Part shown: piece by piece, positions 8,716-17,329 of the stretch
How the letters are laid out: the number at the start of each line of letters is the position of its first letter
Position numbering within the stretch: the stretch's first letter is position 1
DNA from: Gemmataceae bacterium
GTDB taxonomy: Bacteria; Planctomycetota; Planctomycetia; Gemmatales; Gemmataceae
Assembly (NCBI GenBank): GCA_025055795.1
Contig: JANWVV010000046.1
Location: forward strand, 1 to 36,520
Length of the DNA: 36,520 nucleotides
Direction of reading: 5' to 3'
Made by a program: the position numbers and the translations under genes
Notes under the pieces: generated by a model
Seen by the model: the letters and a program-made list of their open reading frames with translations, nothing else
Database searches by the model: none
What the model was told of the DNA's origin: nothing

Positions 8716-11700
8716 TTAAGGCAGACGGTGGGTTGTGGGATAGATAACGATCGCCTCAGCGGCGGCATTAGCCGCTGGATTTTTCTCTCGATACTTGCGA
8801 GTGGTCACCGCCCGAGCTAATTCGTCCGGTTTGTACATACCATGAGCAATGCGGTGCAGCTCACTGAGCACAGCGGCCAGTCCCTGCCGCACGGCCGGAT
8901 CGGCTTCTGCATGGTACGTCTGGCGTAGCTGCTGGATCGTCTGACGAAGTGTGGGCAGGCGTGGAGCACGGGGATCGGGTGCTTTCTGCCCCCACGCGAT
9001 GACCTGGCCGTGCAATTGACTGAGCTGTGCCAACCGTGTGCTGGTGTCCTGCCGGGACTGAATCACTGCGGCTGTCATATTTTCGATGTCTGCCGAACCC
9101 GCCTGCTGGGCCGGTGTAGGACTGGCAGCCCCGGCACTCAGACGGTCGTAGCATTGGTACAGGCCGTAATGGGCGTCAACGTCTTCAGGATCGACCGCTA
9201 AGGCCCGCTCGTATGTCTGCACAGCACGCAGAAGGTAATGGTGTTCTGCTTCCGAGTCGGGGGCTTCTAGCGTACTTCGCTTGAACAGCGTGCGTCCGAG
9301 TTCATCCAGAACAATGACGTCACGGGTAAAATCGAATAGCACGCGTCCCTGCTCATCACGAACTCGATGGTTGGGGTCAACGATACTTTCCAGCAATTGG
9401 ATAGCGGTATCCAAGTCCGTCCGGCTGACCGCTTGTTGAGCAGTGACAACGCCTTGCAACCAGGCCAGTAGCCACCAAGGGGGCGAAGGTTGGCAAGATC
9501 GTGCCTGCTGCAGCACTTGGGCCGCTTCTTCCAGCCGCCCCTGTTCGATGTAAACACGGGCCAGGTTGATGTACCCATGCCAATGGGCATCCGCTTCCGG
9601 CCACTGAGTCAAGGTCCGGAATGCTATTTCTGCCTGGCGTAAATTGCCGCGTTTGGGGTTCAGAGGCAACCCCTCCAACAGACAGCCGATCCCGTAGTCG
9701 TTCCAGCGTTGCCACGCTGGTCGGATCGGCGATTCCTGTGCGGATACCTGTTCCGCCGCCCCCTCCACCGGCAATACTACGCGATCGGAACACAAATCGA
9801 CGATCGGTAACTTCGGAATGGGACGCCCCAGGTCTTTGTGGACGTATTCCATGTACTTGTAATCGAATTTGCGGTAACGGAGCCGGACCCGGATCTCCAC
9901 GGGTTCGCGCACGTCCGGAGGTACCTCCAACCGGTAATGGACCACCTGTCCCGCACCGGGTGGTACCTGCTTGTCATATAAGGGCGTGAATATGTCTTGG
10001 GGATTACGCCGGTCGATCCGGTTGCCGTGACGATCCAGCATGTGCACATTGCAGAAGTGTGACCAGGGGTCCACCTCTCCCGTCTCATTGGGACCGGACA
10101 ATGCCCCATTGCGACCAATGACCCGCGTTCCGCTACGGGCTTCAAAATCCACCCATACCTCGTTCGAGTCGACCGTACCCTGCGTAAAGGGATGTCCAAT
10201 GTTTAGGGTCCGAATGACCACTTCGACGACGTACTTTCCGCCCGGTTTGAGCTTGGGCAGCGAAGGTCGAATGACAGCCAACGAGTCGTCATCCATCTGA
10301 CCGTTGGGATTAAGTCGTTTCAGGCCAAATATATCGATGCGTAACTTGTTATCCTGCAAGAATGCAGTATTTATGTCGATGGCCTTTTGCCACTCGTCCG
10401 CGCGATCAGCATAGCGGGGCTCGTACTTCAGCAGTTCAAACAAGCCGGTGTTAGCCGCTGGGAAAAAGTGACTGTGACGCTTGCGCACACCGGTGCCATC
10501 GAAATCCTTGGCAGCGAAATCCTGACTGGGTTCCAAGGGCATATGGCATGCGGCACAATTTTCCTTACGACCGGTTGGCGGATAGTAGAAACTACGTGCC
10601 CCGTGACCCACGGCACTTAACAGATAAGTATCATAGTGATTCTGGCCCCGCAAAAAGTCTTTGTAATGGTTTAATTCCACAGGCAAATGGACCTTGTGAC
10701 ACAGCGAACAAAATTCCGCGGTCTTGTGGAATGGCTTCAAAAAGGTCTTTTTGTGTAACTCAGGCTTAGCTTTAATTAATTGATTGTTTATCCACTGCAA
10801 AGCCGGATTTTCACTGAATGCGAAGGGATAATGTTGTGCTTGTTCAATGGTATAAGCAGCATTGCCGATTGTGGAGTGGATGTGCGTGATCGAATGACAT
10901 ACGACACAGGTAATACCGGCATGAGCCGTGGGGTCGTTGAAGATGTCATAATTGGGATCATCAAATTTACCGCTAAAGAACGGCACTGGGTCATGGCAGC
11001 CGGCACACCAGCGGGAGGCGTTCATCCGGCCGTCCCGTTGCAGGGCCACCCGTCGGGTTTCCTGGACGCTAAACAGATAGGCCGGATTATTAAATGAGCT
11101 GAACTTGTGGGCCGAATGGAAGTGGTCTTTGTACACGTCCTCGTGACATTTGGCACAGTACTCGTCCATCATGAGGGCATGAGCTGGGATAAAGTTACCA
11201 TCGGCCGTACGAGCTTCCGAGGGGAAGAAATACTGCATCCCTTCAGCGGGCCCTTCTTTACCAAATTGTTGCGGATCAATGAAATGCGCGCTGGCCATAC
11301 CGCCGACCACTAATGCCGTCACCCCGCCCCAATATTTCCCGTAACGCCACTGAATACGCGGTCCGGCCTTACGATGGGCTACGTATACAAAAATACATAA
11401 AACAGGAATCGCCACATGGAGCAAATAGGCGACGGTCCGGCCCCATGTCCCCGTAGGAAGTTGCGGCAGGTGCTCGATTTGAATCAGCGCAAGACCGCTG
11501 CCGATAACGACCAGCCCGCTGATAAACAGAATCAACCCCCAGCGGATGGCCGCACGGTTTTCACGCCGCCGCGCAGTCCATAAATGCCACAATCCGAATA
11601 CTACAAATGGTAGAGTACCAATGACCCCAACACCAATATGAAATATAAGCATCCAGAACGTAAATGGGGTTGTAAAGAGATACTCCGGATAAACACGGTT

Positions 11701-11889
11701 AAGTATCGATATCACAAGCAGATAGATACCAGTGGCCCCCAAAAGAGCAAAACCGGCAAACACACCATACAATAGGATGCGCAGTGCAGGACCAATGGCA
11801 GGCACATACGGTTTAGGCGGTGCAGCTACACGCCGCCTTACAGTCAAAAGCGGACTGCCAGTCATTTCTGGTAAAGTTGAGTCGTGCAT
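8716..11889 (-). CDS. Membrane / pentahaem cytochrome c / TPR fusion protein (1057 aa)
   Basis: A composite redox protein. The N-terminal 200 residues hold four or five membrane segments (about 35-62, 77-103, 115-136, 153-171, 188-203). Histidines inside two of them (H84, H158) could ligate haem b. The exported middle has five c-type haem sites: CAKCH (245), CAGCH (295), CVVCH (328), CSLCH (394) and CAACH (445). A beta-sandwich-like region (about 545-700) follows, then TPR repeats (about 740-930) and a helical tail. GGAGGG sits 6 nt before the ATG, which fixes the start. The spacing is like that of cytochrome c554-type multihaem proteins. First gene of the cluster with two FG-GAP/UnbV genes, so electron transfer across or outside the membrane is likely. 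Donor and acceptor are not evident. Confidence 0.9.
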   Translation of the reverse strand: MHDSTLPEMTGSPLLTVRRRVAAPPKPYVPAIGPALRILLYGVFAGFALLGATGIYLLVISILNRVYPEYLFTTPFTFWMLIFHIGVGVIGTLPFVVFGLWHLWTARRRENRAAIRWGLILFISGLVVIGSGLALIQIEHLPQLPTGTWGRTVAYLLHVAIPVLCIFVYVAHRKAGPRIQWRYGKYWGGVTALVVGGMASAHFIDPQQFGKEGPAEGMQYFFPSEARTADGNFIPAHALMMDEYCAKCHEDVYKDHFHSAHKFSSFNNPAYLFSVQETRRVALQRDGRMNASRWCAGCHDPVPFFSGKFDDPNYDIFNDPTAHAGITCVVCHSITHIHSTIGNAAYTIEQAQHYPFAFSENPALQWINNQLIKAKPELHKKTFLKPFHKTAEFCSLCHKVHLPVELNHYKDFLRGQNHYDTYLLSAVGHGARSFYYPPTGRKENCAACHMPLEPSQDFAAKDFDGTGVRKRHSHFFPAANTGLFELLKYEPRYADRADEWQKAIDINTAFLQDNKLRIDIFGLKRLNPNGQMDDDSLAVIRPSLPKLKPGGKYVVEVVIRTLNIGHPFTQGTVDSNEVWVDFEARSGTRVIGRNGALSGPNETGEVDPWSHFCNVHMLDRHGNRIDRRNPQDIFTPLYDKQVPPGAGQVVHYRLEVPPDVREPVEIRVRLRYRKFDYKYMEYVHKDLGRPIPKLPIVDLCSDRVVLPVEGAAEQVSAQESPIRPAWQRWNDYGIGCLLEGLPLNPKRGNLRQAEIAFRTLTQWPEADAHWHGYINLARVYIEQGRLEEAAQVLQQARSCQPSPPWWLLAWLQGVVTAQQAVSRTDLDTAIQLLESIVDPNHRVRDEQGRVLFDFTRDVIVLDELGRTLFKRSTLEAPDSEAEHHYLLRAVQTYERALAVDPEDVDAHYGLYQCYDRLSAGAASPTPAQQAGSADIENMTAAVIQSRQDTSTRLAQLSQLHGQVIAWGQKAPDPRAPRLPTLRQTIQQLRQTYHAEADPAVRQGLAAVLSELHRIAHGMYKPDELARAVTTRKYREKNPAANAAAEAIVIYPTTHRLP

Positions 11890-12291
11890 GGAAGGCCCTC
11901 CAGATAAAACACAATAATCGCAATAAGTATATATGGAGATTAGTATTGCCGCTTTAACTTTACAGAGAATAGAGAATAGATGGTCTTACCATCCGACGTT
12001 AATTTTGCCGTTAATTTATCCCCGGTGATTCATTCCGTTCTACCAGCCCAAGTCCTAACAACCGATGCCAACGGCAACCAAGGTGCATGTGGGACTCTGT
12101 TCTCCCTTTGTGGTTCACATGCACCGCCAATGGCATCAGTGGGTGACGGGACATCCGACCATACGGTTTCATTCCACCAACGTATGACCAGGACAGAGGC
12201 TAGGTCGCCGGTATTTGGCAAGCTACGCTTTGTGCGTCAGTAGTGGCACAACCGTACTGCCACAACGAATAAGGGTCTTCACGATGAGAAT
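11890..12291. other. Upstream region of the cytochrome cluster with a long imperfect hairpin
   Basis: This gap holds a strong dyad at 12064-12137. GGTGCATGTG (12082-12091) pairs perfectly with CACATGCACC (12116-12125). Outside it GATGCCA (12064-12070) pairs with TGGCATC (12131-12137), and GGC pairs with GCC, giving about 20 base pairs with a 6-base bulge, a small internal loop and a 24-base apical loop. It lies 175-250 bp ahead of the cytochrome start and just downstream of the small secreted gene at 12292. No T-run follows on either strand. It could be a structured leader of the cytochrome mRNA, or a remnant of a mobile element. The rest of the gap shows nothing I recognise. Confidence 0.55.
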
Positions 12292-12795
12292 TCAGGCCCG
12301 GCGAGGCGGATGATAAACCCCCAGACGTGCTCCTTGTTGAAGCTGAAACACAAGACATGAATATACGGAATGGGAACTATTGTCGCCGAATGCTGGGGAA
12401 TCAACCCACCATGCTACAACACTGGGTTTGAACGTTTCCTGAAAAGGAATGGGCAAAAATGCATTTTTCGGGAGTTGCGGTCCTTCGGAGCATCCGGGTC
12501 CTGGACACGGAATTGGGGGGGATCCATCGGGCATCCGGGGTAACACAAGCCTGAACGTTCCTCGTTCAGTGTCACGGACGACAACAATCAGGTGATCGCC
12601 ACATCCTGCAACGGCAGAAGAGGCTGTTCCCCATCCCCACAACAGCGCACCACCCACGAACAAGCAAATCCGCTGCCAAAATCTTGCAGTAACGCGTCCT
12701 CTCCCATTGAATGGGTGCACGCATCGGTACATTACTAGGTACGCTGCCCGCATAGGAGAGGCCGGCTCTGCCCCCGGTTGCCCAATGTTCTTCAT
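12292..12795 (-). CDS. Small secreted hypothetical protein
   Basis: Up to 167 residues. A hydrophobic segment (about 42-64, ICLFVGGALLWGWGTASSAVAG) looks like a signal peptide, with cleavage before CGDHL. The start may therefore lie further in, at Met15 or Met22; none of the candidates has a good ribosome binding site. The mature part has three cysteines near its N-terminus (C65, C97, C102), a PCPGPGC motif, and ends in YHPPRRA. I recognise no domain. Coding is supported by the signal peptide and the lack of stops, not by a family match. It stands alone in front of the cytochrome cluster on the same strand, 400 bp away. Confidence 0.55.
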   Translation of the reverse strand: MKNIGQPGAEPASPMRAAYLVMYRCVHPFNGRGRVTARFWQRICLFVGGALLWGWGTASSAVAGCGDHLIVVVRDTERGTFRLVLPRMPDGSPPIPCPGPGCSEGPQLPKNAFLPIPFQETFKPSVVAWWVDSPAFGDNSSHSVYSCLVFQLQQGARLGVYHPPRRA

Positions 12796-13141
12796 GAACC
12801 GAGGATTACTTTTCTGCTAGCAGGTCCAATACTAATTTTTAAGCAAACTAGTCCCCTACGCAAGTCAATTTCTTGGATGACGTTAACAATAAGAGTATCG
12901 CCGCCAAAAAAATCCGGGCAATAGTGCCCACTTAGGCAATAATCTTTTGGAAGTAAATTCGAAAAATGGCCTACGGACTGCCTGTCTCTTCGGCATTTGA
13001 GTAAGGTAAAGTAATAAGTTGAGTAAGGTCGCCAATTATCGGGCCACGGCGTCCAATGTACTGTTATACCGTCGACTATAGGCAGTTAGGTCGATGCAAT
13101 ATATGTTAGACTTTCTTGGGCCAGATGGAGCATGAGATTGC
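12796..13141. promoter_or_regulatory. Divergent intergenic region with an 11-bp direct repeat
   Basis: This gap separates the secreted-protein gene (leftward) from rnc (rightward). TTGAGTAAGGT occurs twice, at 12997-13007 and 13019-13029, with a 22-bp period (two helical turns), 113 bp before the rnc start. That spacing suits a dimeric DNA-binding regulator, though chance cannot be excluded. GGAG at 13127-13130 is the likely rnc ribosome binding site. No clear -35/-10 pair was seen. Confidence 0.4.
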
Positions 13142-13876
13142 ATGGCGGGACATGATGTAGCAGGGAACCGTGAAACGGCATTGTTGGAGAAGTGTCAGCA
13201 GCAGATTGGATACCGCTTTCGGCAGCTCGAGTTGTTGCGAGCGGCCTTGACTCATACTTCAGGGGCCAATACGCGGGCCGCTTCAAACGAGCGACTGGAA
13301 TTTCTCGGTGATAGTATTGTCGGACTAGTGGTCTGTGAGCAACTGTTCCATCGCTTTCCTCAATACCAGGAAGGGGATCTAACTAAGATCAAATCATTTG
13401 TGGTCAGCCGTCAGTCGTGCGCAGCGGTATCGCGACGTTTGCAGTTGGACCGTTTTTTGTTTCTCGGTAAGGGGTTGTCTCAGCAAGGTGAGATTCCCGA
13501 GAATGTTCTGGCCGACGTCTTCGAGGCGTTGGTGGCCGCCGTGTACTTGGACAGCAATTGGGACACAGCCCGGCAATGGGTTCTGCGTTGTTTGGAGCCG
13601 GTGATGGAACAAGCCGTCCAGCAAAAGCTTTGGCACGCCAATGCCAAGTCGGAGCTGCAAACACTGGCCCAACGTGAATATGGCGTTACGCCCCGATACC
13701 AGGTGTTAGATGAACAAGGTCCCGATCACAGTAAATGTTTCAAGGTCGCGGCCCACATCGGTGCACGGTCCTTCGCCCCGGCATGGGGACGTACCAAAAA
13801 GGATGCTGAAATCAAAGCCGCATGTAATGCATTGGCCCAGCTCAGAGGTGAACCGCTACCCTATCCTCATGGTTAA
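13142..13876 (+). CDS. rnc: Ribonuclease III
   Basis: A double-strand-specific endoribonuclease for rRNA and mRNA processing, 244 residues, normal for the family. The catalytic domain carries the signature NERLEFLGDS (E50, E53, D57) and the second acidic pair in LADVFEALVAAVYLD (D125, E128), so all the metal-binding acids are present. The C-terminal double-stranded RNA-binding domain spans about 168-235, with K-S-E-L-Q-T-L-A-Q near its start and the GRTKKDAEIKAACNAL helix at its end. The ATG at 13142 lies 11 nt after GGAG. It is transcribed alone, unlike the rnc-era arrangement of proteobacteria, with an FHA gene following on the same strand 237 bp downstream. Confidence 0.97.
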   Translation: MAGHDVAGNRETALLEKCQQQIGYRFRQLELLRAALTHTSGANTRAASNERLEFLGDSIVGLVVCEQLFHRFPQYQEGDLTKIKSFVVSRQSCAAVSRRLQLDRFLFLGKGLSQQGEIPENVLADVFEALVAAVYLDSNWDTARQWVLRCLEPVMEQAVQQKLWHANAKSELQTLAQREYGVTPRYQVLDEQGPDHSKCFKVAAHIGARSFAPAWGRTKKDAEIKAACNALAQLRGEPLPYPHG

Positions 13877-14113
13877 GTTACAATCTCAAACAAATCACTT
13901 TATTTTTTAAATCTTGCGGCTATAGTCATTGCTAAAGCACCTTATAAACAGCCCAGAATACGAACTTACCTCCATGAAACTGTAGTCAAAAAACAGAAGG
14001 GAGTGTACTTTGCGCTAAAACAATCTCCAGCGCAAGGTCATAGCTCCCCTCCAGCAATACTCGCTTTGAAGCACCCAAGCTTTTGGGGGACGGGAAAACA
14101 GAAAGCAGCGAGT

Positions 14114-14473
14114 ATGCCCCTAATGTTACTAGCCCTGTCCGAGGGGTCCCACATCCCGATTGCCGAACCACTGCTACTGGTCGGTCGCAGTGACGAATGC
14201 GATGTGGTCATCCCGTCCAAAAAAGTGTCTCGCCGTCACTGCGTGCTTGCTTCGCTGGGTAATTGTTTACTAGTACGAGACCTAGGCAGCACCAATGGCG
14301 TCCGCGTCAACGGTCTACGCGTTACATATGGTCAACTCCAACCCGGCGACATCCTGCAAATTGCCCACTTTTATTACCAACTTATTCACAAAACCACCGA
14401 ACATTCTGATGATAGGTCAGCTCCCCAGTCATTTCTACCTGTACCACCCCAGGCCGGGTTAAACACCGGCTGA
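14114..14473 (+). CDS. FHA-domain protein
   Basis: A 119-residue cytoplasmic protein that is almost entirely one forkhead-associated domain, a phosphothreonine-binding module. The conserved positions are all present: GRSDECDVVIPS (G24, R25), VSRRHC (S39, R41, H42), and DLGSTNGVRVNG (about 56-67). The start at 14114 is preferred because the fold begins right there; upstream in-frame residues look random and would only add a tail. The Pro-rich C-terminus is probably disordered. It likely reads out phosphorylation by Ser/Thr kinases, which are abundant in planctomycetes, but no kinase lies in this window. No partner can be named. Confidence 0.85.
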   Translation: MPLMLLALSEGSHIPIAEPLLLVGRSDECDVVIPSKKVSRRHCVLASLGNCLLVRDLGSTNGVRVNGLRVTYGQLQPGDILQIAHFYYQLIHKTTEHSDDRSAPQSFLPVPPQAGLNTG

Positions 14474-14883
14474 CCTGACAATGTCTGTTTGTGAGATAAG
14501 CATTCTGGACAACTAGCGTATATTGATCGAGTTGCACTGATCTCCGGTTTACTGACCTGTTTATACCACAGTCTGTTACCCACATTAGGTCAATGACAAT
14601 CTTGACCATCACTGTCCTTACCCCGTCCTTAGGTAACTAATTCCGTAGGTAACTATTCCCAATCCCATTCTTCGCGGCTCTGTGCTACACGTTTAGCCAC
14701 CGCCAATGTAACAGGTCGCCACTCGCCTGTTGGATATGTTAAACTACTCATTAAGATATTATGAGTTCCCTGCGTCGATATGTAGTAATTTGATCAAGCA
14801 ACTTTTTCACTTCCCGGTGCTATCGATGCAGCTTGGACATCGTACGAGCGGCATCATCGAATCAGGAGAAAGGAGTCATTTCT
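14474..14883. other. Intergenic region
   Basis: About 410 bases follow the FHA gene. The decamer TAGGTAACTA occurs twice (14630-14639 and 14646-14655, 16-bp period). AGGAG at 14868-14872 and AAAGGAG at 14872-14878 precede the next gene. I see no terminator hairpin, RNA gene or small ORF with support. Confidence 0.35.
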
Positions 14884-16932
14884 ATGCCGGTCGAAGTTAT
14901 CTGTTCCAATTGTGGGGCCAAACTCAAGGCTCCGGACGCAGCGGTTGGCAAAAAAGCTAAGTGTGGTAAATGCCGGCAACCGGTGCTGGTGCCCAAGCCC
15001 ACCGACCTGAATGCACCCTCAGCAGAGACCGCCGCCGGGCCGGAACAGTTTCCTACGCTGTCGGAAAATGAAAATCCTTTCGACTTTGGCACCCCCTCTG
15101 TGACCCCTCCCGGACGTAATGCGGCGTCCCCTAACTCTGGTTCCCCCGAGGTTGTGTCGTCACTCGTTTCTGACCCAGCAAACTCGCTTCCCCCCAATGT
15201 TTCCTCCGCCGAATCCGTATTTGCCTTCGCCGATGTAACTTCGCCACGCCCGGGTAATCGAAGTAAGGCCACACCCCGTCGTCCCGTGTCCGAATCTCCC
15301 ACACCGACGGCTTCTGGTTCCACGCCTCAATCGTCGACCGCTCCATCCCCCTACCGGGTTGCCCGCGAACGCCCTGCGTCCAACCGCTTGCTGTACCTCA
15401 CTTGTTCTCTAGCCCTGATCGCTTTGGTACTGGGTGCTATCGGTCTTTACGTCTTCATAGACAACACCAGCCGTGTAGCAGAAATCCGTCCGCAGGCTCG
15501 TAACACTACACCCGAGGACACAGACACTACTCCCCCCAAGGAGACTAATCCCACTGATACTACTGGCAAGGACACAGCTAAACCGACACAATCGTCACCC
15601 CCTTCACCAGTCATGCCCAACCCCCGTCCTCTTACCAAGAGCCCCTCGAAGAACAAAAATCTGGATAACAATGCAAAGAATGTTACGGAGGGAAAGTCCT
15701 CCCCAGCATCGCCTAAGGTGACAACAAGCCCCATGGGCCTCGACCCTGGGCCGCCCGAGGGTGCAACCTTGTTGCAGCTTCCCCGTTCCCTACGGACCGC
15801 CACACTGGCACCGCCTTCTGCCCAACCACAACTGGTCGACAAAGTCCGCCATTCGGTGAGACTCCCCGTTGCTCTGCCTACGGTCCGCTACTTTTTGCCC
15901 CCTGCCAATCCAAATAACGACGACTCGTTTGTGGTGTACCGACTGTCCGACAATGACCCCCAACTGGCTCGGCGTTGGGTATTGGAGCAAATCAGCCCTG
16001 TAGGGACGAGCGTCGCTCGAGTCGAGTGGGACGGAGATAACCGCCCCGTTCCATGCGTCGCGGTGTATTACAAAGGCGAGCAAGTCCGTTTGTACGCCGC
16101 TATAGACCAACGAGTCACAATTTGGGATGTGCCAAGTAAAAAGATTGTCCGCAGTGACATCGATCCGTTTGCAGGGAAAATGGCGCCTCTAAAGGCAGAG
16201 ATCGCTGCTTTATACTCCACGGACAATCCTGACAAGTTCGTTGCCGTGGCTACCAATGGCTGGACGGTCGCATACGATGTAGAACACAATCAAATTGCGA
16301 GCGAGTTCAGTCCACCTCAACTCCAGGCGGGCCGGGTCCGTTGGTTACAAGGCACCAACGCCGATAGCGATCAAAGGACATTTGTTATTGCTCTGGCAGG
16401 TACGCTCTATCATCTTCGCTGTGGTCCGACACTGACCCGTTTAGCCGAGATCCCTTTGGGGGGAGAAGTTCAACGTTCCCTGGCCATCGCCGCCGAGGGC
16501 GAACGCTTCTTGTACGTTTTCGAAACTGGCGACGCTTCGCAACGTGAACGGGCCATCCTGTTTTCTACTGCTCAAGGCAAAGAATCGTTCCGCTTGCTCC
16601 GTTGGCCCAAGGATACAGGCGATCCCCAATCGGCCTGCTGGAGTGAGGGGACCGCTGTGATTGTCTCCAACCGCGGCGGGCTTTTACTCCAACACGACGA
16701 AGGTAACCTCATCCCCTTCGCTTTCGTGCAAGCAGAAAGTGGTCCCCTTCCCTATCTCACCACACGGGGTAGTCATCTGTGGTATTTGTTGTCTGCTCCC
16801 GATGACCCGCAAAAGACCCTGGCCTGCGCCGTTATCTTACCGCCTGACGATTATGCCCAATATGCTAACTGCTTCCGTGAGAACAAGCCCTTGCCACGTC
16901 TGTTCCTCACTCCCATGGGATTCAGGCGCTAG
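14884..16932 (+). CDS. Zinc-ribbon, Ser/Pro-rich single-pass membrane protein with a propeller-like C-terminus
   Basis: A 682-residue protein. The start at 14884 is fixed by AAAGGAG about 5-6 nt upstream and by the zinc ribbon beginning at residue 7. The cytoplasmic N-terminus has an MJ0042-like ribbon with two CxxC pairs (C7, C10, C27, C30). A disordered Ser/Pro/Thr-rich stretch (about 40-165) follows, then one membrane span (about 168-192), a second low-complexity linker (about 200-300), and a globular domain of about 370 residues. Its repeated beta-strand pattern (RLYAAIDQRVTIWDV, YAVAYDVEHNQIASEF-like blades) suggests a WD40-type propeller. The combination is typical of planctomycete proteins of unknown role. 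No enzyme motif is visible. Confidence 0.85.
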   Translation: MPVEVICSNCGAKLKAPDAAVGKKAKCGKCRQPVLVPKPTDLNAPSAETAAGPEQFPTLSENENPFDFGTPSVTPPGRNAASPNSGSPEVVSSLVSDPANSLPPNVSSAESVFAFADVTSPRPGNRSKATPRRPVSESPTPTASGSTPQSSTAPSPYRVARERPASNRLLYLTCSLALIALVLGAIGLYVFIDNTSRVAEIRPQARNTTPEDTDTTPPKETNPTDTTGKDTAKPTQSSPPSPVMPNPRPLTKSPSKNKNLDNNAKNVTEGKSSPASPKVTTSPMGLDPGPPEGATLLQLPRSLRTATLAPPSAQPQLVDKVRHSVRLPVALPTVRYFLPPANPNNDDSFVVYRLSDNDPQLARRWVLEQISPVGTSVARVEWDGDNRPVPCVAVYYKGEQVRLYAAIDQRVTIWDVPSKKIVRSDIDPFAGKMAPLKAEIAALYSTDNPDKFVAVATNGWTVAYDVEHNQIASEFSPPQLQAGRVRWLQGTNADSDQRTFVIALAGTLYHLRCGPTLTRLAEIPLGGEVQRSLAIAAEGERFLYVFETGDASQRERAILFSTAQGKESFRLLRWPKDTGDPQSACWSEGTAVIVSNRGGLLLQHDEGNLIPFAFVQAESGPLPYLTTRGSHLWYLLSAPDDPQKTLACAVILPPDDYAQYANCFRENKPLPRLFLTPMGFRR

Positions 16933-17329
16933 TTATCAAAAGGGTTCCACGACATCCTAGGCTTTTCTGATGAGACGTTTAGTGTCAAGTCTTATTGTCA
17001 GCTTCACCGGAAACGTACATTCTATTTTAGTTTAACCGTGTGATACTCTCCGCACCCTCTGCATCGAAGTTGCACGCGGAGCGATTCCTTGAACCTCATT
17101 TCGTTTTAGCTCACACATGGACTCCATCCAATAAACCTAGGCGCGAGCCACGCGATCGGATCGCCTAGGGTCAGATGAGGAAGCAGGAAGATTATTTTTG
17201 CGTAACGGCCGACGCACCCGCGAGTAAAAATACTACCTCACGTTACCACCTCGTTAACTCTATGGGTCAGTTAACTGTGCCCAGGTGGTTTCGAGGTAGG
17301 GTATACCGTCTCCGTTTGTGCCCTTTGAG
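16933..17329. other. Convergent intergenic region with an inverted repeat
   Basis: This gap lies between the 3' ends of the zinc-ribbon gene and the tRNA-modification gene. CCTAGGCG (17136-17143) and CGCCTAGG (17162-17169) form an 8-bp stem, and GCGATC-G-GATCGC is a competing inner dyad. It could end transcription from both sides, though neither strand has a T-run after the stem. Nothing else was identified. Confidence 0.35.
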
